Below, one piece after another: positions 7,592 through 15,184 of a stretch of DNA of 64,000 nt (position 1 is its first letter; each line of letters starts with the position of its first letter). Both the position numbers and the translations under genes were made by a program. Source of the stretch: Gottfriedia acidiceleris (lineage in GTDB: Bacteria; Bacillota; Bacilli; Bacillales; Bacillaceae_G); the NCBI RefSeq assembly GCF_023115465.1, contig NZ_CP096034.1, positions 2,480,001 through 2,544,000 of the forward strand. Direction: 5' to 3'. The notes below the pieces were generated by a model, which was given only the letters and a program-made list of their open reading frames with translations, was not told where the DNA came from and made no database searches.

Positions 7592-7611
7592 CCCTTCTTA
7601 GCGAAGAAAGG
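7592..7611 (-). promoter_or_regulatory. Shine-Dalgarno-sequestering hairpin of the toxin mRNA
   Basis: In the leftward mRNA, CCTTTCTT pairs with AAGAAGGG across a CGCT loop (one G-U pair). The 3' arm is the first part of the AAGAAGGGAGG ribosome binding site, so the hairpin should hold toxin translation down, a common feature of type I toxin mRNAs. Confidence 0.5.
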
Positions 7612-7849
7612 CACCTACCACAACCCTACTCTACCTAATTTTACCATAAGTATATTCAAAACACCAGAATGTATGTTCTGTTTTTACAATATTTGATTAC
7701 AAGCCATTTCGTCTATTCATGAAGAGGAACCTTACCTCAACTGCATTTTTTTTAACTTAATAAGGCTACTAGAATGATGGGTAATGAAAATCCATCATTC
7801 CTAAAAAACGTTCAATTAAAAACAAGTTTACATAATACTTTCAGATAAA

Positions 7850-7880
7850 TAAAAAAGAACACTTGTTTTAAGTGCTCCCT
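7850..7880 (-). terminator. terminator downstream of the MerR-like gene
   Basis: On the minus strand GAGCACTT pairs with AAGTGTTC (one G-U pair) across AAAAC, followed by TTTTTT. It lies about 100 nt after the stop of the MerR-like gene. Confidence 0.75.
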
Positions 7881-7979
7881 AATTTCTACAATTAATTATT
7901 AAGTGTAAAATTCTGTTAAGATGGCTATTATCATTCCAACGACAAAAGCAACGCGAAATCGCTAGAATGTAATACAAGC

Positions 7980-8561
7980 TCATATTTCGAAATACCATTT
8001 TTTTAATTCTTCTATTTTTTCACTTACTTTCTTTAGTAATGAATTCTTTTCTTGAGTGGCTGCCGTTTCTAATAACAGTTGTTGATCTTGTTTTCTTTGT
8101 TCTCTCCATTCTTCTATCAGTAAGCTAGTCTGCTTTTCTCGTTGCTTTAATACTTCTTTATGTTGTAGATCCATCTTTTTAGAAAGTCTTTCTTCCATTT
8201 CATTCATAAGTTTTTCAATTGTTTGCAACTGGTGTTCATTGTTTATCTTTATTAGGTGCTCTGTTAGGTTTAAAGACTTTTCTTCGATGATCATGTCAGT
8301 ATGAGGTATTAATCTATTGGTTTGCTCTTTTATCATTCTCGCAGACTTCTCTAACGTCATACCATCAAGCTTGCTTAATTCAATTAGTTTTTCGAAAATC
8401 AAGACATCATAATTTGAATATTGTCGATGTCCTCTACTATTCTTCTTGATTGTATAACCAACATTCTCTAAGATGTCCTGATATTTTCTGAAGGTGCTTG
8501 GTTTCAACTCCAACTGCTCTCTTATTTGAGTACTAGTTAATATTACATCTCCGTCTATCAT
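7980..8561 (-). CDS. MerR-like HTH protein with coiled coil, plasmid/phage type
   Basis: 193 residues from the preferred ATG. Residues about 8-70 form a MerR-like winged helix-turn-helix (TSTQIREQLELKPSTFRKY, then GHRQYSNYDV). The rest, to about residue 185, is a highly charged coiled coil rich in Glu, Lys and Gln. This architecture resembles RacA/DUF3967-type proteins found on Bacillus plasmids and phages, some of which act in DNA anchoring or partition. AAGGAG lies ten bases before this ATG; a GTG three codons upstream is too close to that site. The patch around it (type I toxin candidate, tiny membrane ORFs) supports an accessory or formerly mobile origin. Specific function unknown. Confidence 0.7.
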   Translation of the reverse strand: MIDGDVILTSTQIREQLELKPSTFRKYQDILENVGYTIKKNSRGHRQYSNYDVLIFEKLIELSKLDGMTLEKSARMIKEQTNRLIPHTDMIIEEKSLNLTEHLIKINNEHQLQTIEKLMNEMEERLSKKMDLQHKEVLKQREKQTSLLIEEWREQRKQDQQLLLETAATQEKNSLLKKVSEKIEELKKWYFEI

Positions 8562-8872
8562 GCCCCTCACACTCCTTACAATGCTTATATTCTATATTGG
8601 CATGCTATCTCCTTTTTGCATTGAAAAAGGTTGATCGAATTTAGCATCAGAGTATTATAAAAAACAGTAAATTTAATGTCAGCAGTGTTGTCTGATTTTT
8701 ATATAGTGTAAAGGCATACTTAAGATAAACCAATACAATCAAAGTTGCTATGTACATTAGTATGTATGTTATCTTTATATAATCTTGATAAAAGCATTGT
8801 TCTAATTTATAGTTCTATTTTTATACGATAGAAATGATTTAATCGTTTCCTTATTTATAAAAGAAATATAAT

Positions 8873-8911
8873 AAAAAAATCATTTGTATTTTTAACAAAT
8901 GATTTTTTAGA
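8873..8911 (-). terminator. terminator after the 29-residue membrane protein gene
   Basis: AAATCATTTGT pairs with ACAAATGATTT across a TAAAAAT loop, flanked by A runs on one side and T runs on the other, so it can work on both strands. It lies 27 nt after the small gene's stop on the minus strand. Confidence 0.75.
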
Positions 8912-8937
8912 TTAAATGATCATGCAAAAACAATATT

Positions 8938-9027
8938 TTAATTTAAAAGATATGTCATCAAGAATATTACAAATACTGTTAAACCCGCTGATATTTTTAA
9001 GTTCCTACCTAAGTTTAAATGATTCAT
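8938..9027 (-). CDS. 29-residue single-span membrane protein
   Basis: A very short gene with an AGTAGGAG site five bases before its ATG (a second ATG just upstream is too close to the site) and a good terminator downstream. The peptide has a basic N-terminal part (N-H-L-N-L-G-R-N-L-K) followed by one hydrophobic helix (ISAGLTVFVIFLMTYLLN). I do not recognise a family. The site and terminator argue for a real, independently expressed gene; membrane location is inferred from hydrophobicity. Confidence 0.5.
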   Translation of the reverse strand: MNHLNLGRNLKISAGLTVFVIFLMTYLLN

Positions 9028-9212
9028 CATATCTCCTACTTTCAATTAAGTATCGTTATTTTAAAAAATATATTTTTTAGAAATTTCGGTTTTTGCTACA
9101 ATTAAATCATACTAAGTATTCTTTTTTATGACCATGTATAAAGTGTGAACATTATTCTATGAAAATTTTTTAACAATTTTACCTGTTATATTGACACAAA
9201 TATTTTAAGCCA

Positions 9213-9256
9213 TAAAAAAACTCATTTCAAAACAAACTTTGAAAATGAGTTTTTTT
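9213..9256 (-). terminator. terminator of the UvrA-like gene
   Basis: On the minus strand ACTCATTTTCAAAG pairs with TTTGAAATGAGT (small bulge), followed by TTTTTTAT. It starts a few bases after the stop codon. Confidence 0.85.
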
Positions 9257-9260
9257 ATTG

Positions 9261-12200
9261 TTAATTATTTTGAATCAAACAGTGATAAACTGCCATCATA
9301 TCACGTTTATTAAGTTCTCTTATGCGATTAAATAACGGTATATCTTTAACTTCCTCAGTTAGTTGGTTTTCAGGAATGATTTCACTTACTTTACCAGTGA
9401 GCCATGTTTGAACCGCAATACCCTCAACTAGCTGTTGACGTCCAATCTCATTAATTCCACTAGCTAAACAGCTAACACAAGGAATAGTTAATTTATAAAC
9501 CCCGTCATGTAGATTATCTTCAGAAATTACTTTCTTTCCTTTACAGAACGGACAAGGGTTACTCGTTTTTACTTTATTAATTAGTGTTACGATTTTTTTA
9601 TAGTCAAATGCTTCATAAACATATGTTAGTTTTTTGAATTTACCATTTGTAAAATATTTGTCGATAATGTCTTCTCTAGTCTCAAATATATCTTTAAAAT
9701 CAGTTATCGTTACTAAGTTTTTATTGCTTATTTCTTCAATATTCCACTTAACACGATCCCAAAACGGTAAAGCATTTTGCAGTACTACTTCATATCCAAC
9801 GAAGCTTGCTTGTTTTATTTCTAGCATTTTTAAAGCAACCTGTTGTTCCCGAGATAGTAAAGAAACTTCTACTGTTAATGTTGTTTCTCCGCCAACAATT
9901 GATTTTATTTCTTCTAGAACTGTTAGCTGGTCAATAGTTTTAATTACTTGATCTATAGGTTGATTAATGATTTCACGAATATCAAAATTGCCAAACATTA
10001 ATTTTTTGTGGTGGTTTAATACGGTACCTTTGCAAATAGGACATATAATTGGCTCTTTAGAAGCCTTCATTTTTTCTTTGATAGACGATTTTGAAATTGA
10101 CATATATCGACCAATAATGGTATTAAAGCCTTCCCATAATCTTTGTGTCTTTCCAGCTTTATCATAAAAAGTTTTTTCATAGTATCCATATAAAAAAGTA
10201 TGCTTTTCTGCTTCTGACATCTCATTAAAACTTTTGCTAATGTCTTGACCAAGTTCATTTTTTATTTCATCAAATAGGAATTGCAATTTTGGATATTGGT
10301 AATATTTTAAAACTTCCATTACATCTGGATGTAATAAACCTTCCCAAAAAGGTACTGTTTTATCTTGAATGACTACATCAATATCAAACTTCTCAATTAC
10401 TCTACGGCCAGAACAGGATGGACAATGATTTTCTCGATTATAAAAATCAAAACTTCTTGTATCCTTATTAGTCGGATGTGATGCAACGATTTGATTGATT
10501 AGTCCGCCGATCTCATATAAAAATGTATATTGGCTATATAAATGTCTCTCTAAATCAATTGCGATAACCGGAAGAATAGCATCAGATTCATATTCTGCAT
10601 AAATGAGTCTTGCCATCGATGATAGACTTTTTAATATTCCACCTTTATAAATGTTTTCTGCATTTTTGAAATAATTTATATTATTTTCTTGTAAATATTG
10701 AACTCCCTTTTGTACTTTAAGTGATGATGAAATCTGCGCCTGTGACTTTTCATGTTCCTTTATTATGTGATTAAAATAATCATCATGATTTACAACTTCA
10801 AGATGTTCAACAGGAGTAATCTTTCTTTTCCCGAAATCAATAATATAATCTGAACTTTCTAACATGTAGGCATTGTGTTCAATCATTATAATTGAAATTG
10901 ATTGATCATTTAGAATTTCCCGAACACTATCTATAAATTGATTTAATATATTTTGTGATAATCCTTTTGAAGGTTCATCAAAAATGAATAGTGTATGAGG
11001 GGTTCTTGCATTAGAAAATAGTTCAGATACTAAATGTACACATTGAAATTCTCCAGTTGAAAGTGTTTGAGTCTTTCTTTCTAGCGTAAGATAGCCGAGA
11101 CCAAGTTTGATTAATAAGCTTAATCGCTTATGTGCAATGTCTTCTTTTGGTAGTTCTTCAATGATATCCTCGATTGAACGCAGGAAAATATCATCTATTT
11201 CTTCACTATATTTTGTTAACTTTCTTTTTATATCTAAGAACGTAGCAACTGTTGATCGACTTGTAATCGATTGGTTTCGATCTTGACCTACCATTACTAA
11301 TTTATCTTTAGGGTAACGTTTTAAGAAGTCTTTTGACATACATTCATTTACTAGAGTAGATTTACCACATCCAGATTCGCCAGTGAATGTTACTAGTCTA
11401 TTTTTAGGGATTTGTATTTCTTGAATTTGGATATTACGACAATGAAGTTCTTTAAACTCATAGAACTCGTTTGGCAAAATCTCGTTTCTTCCCCAATAAA
11501 TCGGTTTAGGTCGTGGAGATTCTTCAACAATTTTCCCGCCATATTTACCACTTCCAGGTCCGAAAAATACTTGATCATCTGTTGCATCTAACACAGTATC
11601 TGAATGATCGATTAGCCATATTTGATTTTTAAATCCTAATTCTCTTATTTCGTCTAATATTCTATTTAAAGTATCATGGTCAAGACCTACCGAAATTTCA
11701 TCGATGATAATAACTGTATTTTCACTAGTTGTCATAAATTCGGCTAGATAAAGTCGAGTTATTTCTCCACCGGATAATGTTCCTGTAATTCGATTTAGGG
11801 ATAAATAGCCAACATTCATTTTGATGATATTGTTTAGTAAATGCAGTTTTGCTTCACTTATTTGTAATTCTGCTGCTAGTGATAAGATTGTTTCTACACT
11901 TAGGTTATTAATATCTGAAATAGAATGTGGACGATCAAATAACTCAATTGTGTATTCTTCAATTTTTTGATTATAGCGGTTTCCTTTACACTTTTTACAT
12001 TCGATATTTTTTGTAATTCCGCGGCCTTTACAATCCGGACACCATCCTAATTCATTATTAAACGAAAAAACTTCTGGAGAAAGATTAAACTTTTCTGCAA
12101 GACTTACACGAATGTCCTTAAAAACACCTGTATGTGTTCCAAGTGTTGAACGGGGATTAGTCGAAATGGACGATTTGCCTAGGAAAAGTACTAATGGCAT

Positions 12201-12431
12201 TTCTTCCATCTTAATTGCACTGAAATTTGTTTCCATTATGTTTGGGAATAAGTATTGATATTCTGCCTTTGGAAGTAAAGAAACTAGACGTTTCTTTGAC
12301 TCCTCACCAATTGTTTGACAAAAAGTTGTTTTACCAGAACCAGATAATCCAGCAATTCCCAATGACTGATTCTGAGGTAAAATTGCATCTAATTTATTAA
12401 TATTATTTGCAATTAAATGACTTATTTTCAA
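9261..12431 (-). CDS. UvrA-like tandem ABC ATPase with extra C-terminal zinc module
   Basis: 1056 residues. Module 1 (about 1-300): Walker A GLSGSGKTT (28-36), a zinc segment CPDC...CKKC after FSFNNELGW, LSGGE signature and IIDEIS Walker B. Module 2 (about 330-560): Walker A GESGCGKST at 351, LSTGE and FIFDEPS. The remaining 500 residues hold no Walker motif but carry further Cys pairs (CPSC near 670, CPIC near 797, CPFC near 960, CVSC near 985) and read like the UvrA zinc/signature insertion region (ENHCPSCSGRRV, then a LYGYY segment). True UvrA is about 950 residues with another order, so this is a paralogue: DNA binding is likely, UvrB partnership doubtful. Start is TTG behind GAGAGG. Possible roles are repair or drug-damage protection. 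Confidence 0.8.
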   Translation of the reverse strand: MKISHLIANNINKLDAILPQNQSLGIAGLSGSGKTTFCQTIGEESKKRLVSLLPKAEYQYLFPNIMETNFSAIKMEEMPLVLFLGKSSISTNPRSTLGTHTGVFKDIRVSLAEKFNLSPEVFSFNNELGWCPDCKGRGITKNIECKKCKGNRYNQKIEEYTIELFDRPHSISDINNLSVETILSLAAELQISEAKLHLLNNIIKMNVGYLSLNRITGTLSGGEITRLYLAEFMTTSENTVIIIDEISVGLDHDTLNRILDEIRELGFKNQIWLIDHSDTVLDATDDQVFFGPGSGKYGGKIVEESPRPKPIYWGRNEILPNEFYEFKELHCRNIQIQEIQIPKNRLVTFTGESGCGKSTLVNECMSKDFLKRYPKDKLVMVGQDRNQSITSRSTVATFLDIKRKLTKYSEEIDDIFLRSIEDIIEELPKEDIAHKRLSLLIKLGLGYLTLERKTQTLSTGEFQCVHLVSELFSNARTPHTLFIFDEPSKGLSQNILNQFIDSVREILNDQSISIIMIEHNAYMLESSDYIIDFGKRKITPVEHLEVVNHDDYFNHIIKEHEKSQAQISSSLKVQKGVQYLQENNINYFKNAENIYKGGILKSLSSMARLIYAEYESDAILPVIAIDLERHLYSQYTFLYEIGGLINQIVASHPTNKDTRSFDFYNRENHCPSCSGRRVIEKFDIDVVIQDKTVPFWEGLLHPDVMEVLKYYQYPKLQFLFDEIKNELGQDISKSFNEMSEAEKHTFLYGYYEKTFYDKAGKTQRLWEGFNTIIGRYMSISKSSIKEKMKASKEPIICPICKGTVLNHHKKLMFGNFDIREIINQPIDQVIKTIDQLTVLEEIKSIVGGETTLTVEVSLLSREQQVALKMLEIKQASFVGYEVVLQNALPFWDRVKWNIEEISNKNLVTITDFKDIFETREDIIDKYFTNGKFKKLTYVYEAFDYKKIVTLINKVKTSNPCPFCKGKKVISEDNLHDGVYKLTIPCVSCLASGINEIGRQQLVEGIAVQTWLTGKVSEIIPENQLTEEVKDIPLFNRIRELNKRDMMAVYHCLIQNN

Positions 12432-12746
12432 ATTATTATCCTCTCTTGTTTCGTGAAATTTGAATAAATTATGTATGCTCTTTCCTTATATGACCTTTAT
12501 TTTATGCATTTATACTTACAATCAATAGTTTACCAATATAAGACAATCCAAGCTATAGAACGTGAATGAAAAAATAATTTATATTTGAAGGATTTCACAA
12601 AAGTATCAAAAACCGAAATATTATTTCTCTATTTTTTAGATTTTTTTGAAATTTTATTTCAAAAATTATAGACAATACTTTCCATTTTTGGTAGTTTTAT
12701 ATTATGAAAGCGCTACTAATTTAATAGAAAGTAAGGTGGAACACTT
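12432..12746. other. divergent intergenic region between UvrA-like and YngK-like genes
   Basis: AT-rich, with promoters for both flanking genes expected. It holds a cre-like element (12705-12718) and an AT-rich inverted repeat TTTTTGAAAT / ATTTCAAAAA near 12645-12666. No open reading frame with a ribosome binding site was found. Confidence 0.35.
12705..12718 (+). promoter_or_regulatory. cre-like (CcpA) site before the secreted glycosidase gene
   Basis: TGAAAGCGCTACTA agrees with 12 of 14 positions of the catabolite-responsive element consensus TGWAANCGNTNWCA. It overlaps the end of a TATTAT -10-like hexamer (12700-12705), a position where CcpA would block transcription. A glycosidase gene is a reasonable target. 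Sequence match only. Confidence 0.4.
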
Positions 12747-14351
12747 ATGAAGAAAAGAAAACTTGGAAAATATGCGATTGCAGCTACAGTTGGTGCATCT
12801 TTATTATTTCAACAAATACAAAATGTTCATGCTGAAACTACTTTACAGAACTCAATCCCGCCTAAGCATGAGATGCGAGCAGCATGGATTGCATCAGTAG
12901 TAAACATAGATTGGCCATCAGCAACTGGATTATCTGAAATGCAACAAAAATCGGAGTTTATTAAACTATTAGATGATGTGGAAAAGATGGGAATGAATTC
13001 AGTTGTTGTCCAAATTAAACCGACCGCTGATGCTTTTTATCCTTCTAAATATGGTCCATGGTCTAAATATTTAACTGGTACGCAAGGCAAGGATCCGGGC
13101 TATGATCCACTTGCATTTATGGTTGAGGAAGCACATAAACGTAATATTGAGTTTCATGCTTGGTTTAATCCTTATCGTATTACAATGCCTCGAACTGCAC
13201 CAGGAAATGCGACTTTAGATGACTTAAATACTTTAGCAGAAAACCATCCTGCAAGAAAACATCCTGAATGGGTAGTCCCATATGGAAAGCAATTATATTT
13301 TGATCCAGGTAATCCTGACGCACGTCAATTTATTATTGAGGGCATAATGGAAGTAGTAAAAAAATATGATATCGATGCAGTGCACTTGGATGATTATTTT
13401 TATCCATATCGTATCGCAGGTCAAGAATTTCCAGATCAATCCTCCTACGAGAAATATGGTAAACAAAAGTTTGCTAATATTGAAGATTGGAGACGAGATA
13501 ATGTAAATCAGTTCGTAAAAATTCTTCATAATTCAATAAAAAATGAAAAATCTTATGTGAAATTTGGGATTAGTCCTTTTGGAGTTTGGCGAAATATAGC
13601 AAAAGACCCTACTGGTTCAAATACTACTGCTGGTCAAACAAATTATGATGATTTATTTGCTGACACAAGAGAATGGATTAATAAAGAATATCTAGATTAT
13701 ATTACTCCGCAAATCTATTGGAATATAGGATTTGAACCTGCTGCGTATGATATACTTGCGAATTGGTGGACGAAGGAAGTAAAAGGTAAGAATATTGATT
13801 TATATATTGGACAAGCTGATTACAAAATTAACGATAACAATGCAGCTTGGGCTTTACCTGATGAATTACCAAGTCAAATTGCATTAAATCGTACAATTCC
13901 TGAAATCAAAGGTAGTATGCATTTTTCAATTTCAGACTTAAATCGAAATCCACTTGGTATTAAAGATCGTTTAAGCCAAGACTTATATAGTACAAAAGCA
14001 TTAATTCCAGCAATGCCATGGTTAGATGACCAAGCTCCAAAGAAACCAAAAATCGAAAACGCTTCTCGTACAAAAGATGGAATCCAACTTACTTTGAATA
14101 CTCACTCTAATGATCAAGATGTTGCATATTATGTTGTATACCGTTTTGATGGATTACATAAAGATAGCATTGACGATCCAAGAAACATCTTAACTACTGT
14201 TCGTAAATCGGAAAATGGTAAAACAACAACATATTTAGATACAACAGCAAATATAGATAAAGAATACACTTATGAAATAACTGCAGTAGATCGACTTCAT
14301 AATGAAAGTAAAGTAAGCAATCAAATAAAGGTTAAAGCTAGTATAAAATAG
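12747..14351 (+). CDS. secreted GHL10/DUF187 glycoside hydrolase, YngK-like
   Basis: 534 residues. A signal peptide (KKRK, hydrophobic stretch, cleavage near VHA-E, residues 27-30) sends it outside the cell. Residues about 42-400 are the glycosyl-hydrolase-like TIM barrel of the DUF187/GHL10 family (EMRAAWIASVVNIDWP, WFNPYRI, AVHLDDYFYPY, GISPFGVWR, DYITPQIYW). A fibronectin type III-like domain follows (about 435-530, DVAYYVVYRFD). Acidic residues in the HLDDYFYPY motif are likely catalytic. Relatives such as B. subtilis YngK are secreted with little-known substrates, probably a polysaccharide. AAGGTGG precedes the ATG. Monocistronic and probably under catabolite control. Confidence 0.9.
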   Translation: MKKRKLGKYAIAATVGASLLFQQIQNVHAETTLQNSIPPKHEMRAAWIASVVNIDWPSATGLSEMQQKSEFIKLLDDVEKMGMNSVVVQIKPTADAFYPSKYGPWSKYLTGTQGKDPGYDPLAFMVEEAHKRNIEFHAWFNPYRITMPRTAPGNATLDDLNTLAENHPARKHPEWVVPYGKQLYFDPGNPDARQFIIEGIMEVVKKYDIDAVHLDDYFYPYRIAGQEFPDQSSYEKYGKQKFANIEDWRRDNVNQFVKILHNSIKNEKSYVKFGISPFGVWRNIAKDPTGSNTTAGQTNYDDLFADTREWINKEYLDYITPQIYWNIGFEPAAYDILANWWTKEVKGKNIDLYIGQADYKINDNNAAWALPDELPSQIALNRTIPEIKGSMHFSISDLNRNPLGIKDRLSQDLYSTKALIPAMPWLDDQAPKKPKIENASRTKDGIQLTLNTHSNDQDVAYYVVYRFDGLHKDSIDDPRNILTTVRKSENGKTTTYLDTTANIDKEYTYEITAVDRLHNESKVSNQIKVKASIK

Positions 14352-14426
14352 GTTGGAATATAAAGCTTGCACTTAAACAAACTATTATTTTTTTCTCTGT
14401 TATACTTTTAAAAAAAAGGGATTTTT

Positions 14427-14534
14427 ATGAAATATCTAAAAATATCAAGAATAATTTCGCTCTTTTTAGTTGGTTTTTATGCATTAAATTCAGAACATAT
14501 TGTAAACTATATAGCTAATAACAAAGATATTTAA
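14427..14534 (+). CDS. possible 35-residue hydrophobic peptide
   Basis: Short frame with AAAGGG six bases before its ATG and a terminator about 65 nt beyond its stop. The peptide starts basic (M-K-Y-L-K-I-S-R) and has a modest hydrophobic segment (IISLFLVGFYAL), then a polar tail. No family recognised. The codon use and AT-richness would also allow chance, so I hold it as tentative. Confidence 0.35.
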   Translation: MKYLKISRIISLFLVGFYALNSEHIVNYIANNKDI

Positions 14535-14595
14535 AAAATACTTGTTTTTATTAATGTAATAGTAATAGGTCGTTTCTTTTACTTTTTTAAACATA

Positions 14596-14633
14596 AAAAG
14601 AAAGTTTCAAAATGATGAAACCTTCTTTTTTTT
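14596..14633. terminator. bidirectional terminator between convergent small genes
   Basis: AAGAAAGTTTCA pairs with TGAAACCTTCTT (one mismatch) across AAATGA, with a T run downstream on the plus strand and TTTTT on the minus strand. It serves the 35-residue frame and the convergent secreted-protein gene. Confidence 0.8.
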
Positions 14634-14635
14634 GA

Positions 14636-14911
14636 TCATTTTTTTACTTTAACTATATTAGTATTTGCTGATTTAATTTTTGTTCTGTTTTTATCAGTGT
14701 AGCTTATCCCCTTACTAGCTAATGTATTAATATCATTTTGTATATTTTCGAATACTTCTAATGCCTCTTTATTGATTTCATTTTCATTAAGTTTTTCTTG
14801 TAATTTGGTTGAATCATTATTTGATTCAGCATAAGTTTTTCCAGAAGTTAACCCTAATAATAGAGTTAAGATGATAATAGTTGAAAGTACTGTTTTAAAT
14901 GATTTATACAA
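14636..14911 (-). CDS. small secreted protein of unknown function
   Basis: About 91 residues. An AGGAGG site eight bases before a TTG sets this start and gives a classic signal peptide (M-Y-K-S-F-K, hydrophobic core, cleavage near T-Y-A-E). A longer frame reaching to 14947 would contain the ribosome binding site and is rejected. The mature part (about 60 residues) is polar and Asn/Lys/Glu-rich with a likely helix (NKEALEVFENIQNDINTLA). I do not recognise it. Monocistronic, sharing a terminator with the opposite strand. Confidence 0.65.
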   Translation of the reverse strand: MYKSFKTVLSTIIILTLLLGLTSGKTYAESNNDSTKLQEKLNENEINKEALEVFENIQNDINTLASKGISYTDKNRTKIKSANTNIVKVKK

Positions 14912-15073
14912 ATTTAGGTCCTCCTTCTTTATTTTAGCTTTTGCCAAATTTTAACATTTTTTATTATAATTAAATCAAAATAATTGTTACAATTAATCGA
15001 ATTATAAGACTTCATTAAAATATTAATTGGGAAGTACCGATATTTTTGGTAATTTCACACTTAAAAATTTCAA

Positions 15074-15124
15074 CACAAAAACAGCCAATTTTTTCTATAT
15101 TTGAAAAATTGGCTGTTTTTTAAT
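15074..15124 (-). terminator. terminator of recQ (also functional rightward)
   Basis: ACAGCCAATTTTT pairs with AAAAATTGGCTGT across about nine bases, with T runs on both sides. It lies about 60 nt after the recQ stop. Confidence 0.8.
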
Positions 15125-15184
15125 TGATAAGTGGACAAAATGGGTCTAATTTTTTAATTCGATTTAAATCAGAAAATGTTTATA

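Noticed and set aside
7774-7802. Inverted repeat GAATGATGG...CCATCATTC as a terminator
   Set aside because: No T run on either strand after the stem, and no gene ends there; left unassigned.
8647-8757. 36-residue hydrophobic leftward frame (M-Y-I-A-T-L-I-V)
   Set aside because: No ribosome binding site and no terminator; the frame extends upstream without a start, so it is probably chance in AT-rich DNA, though a remnant is not excluded.
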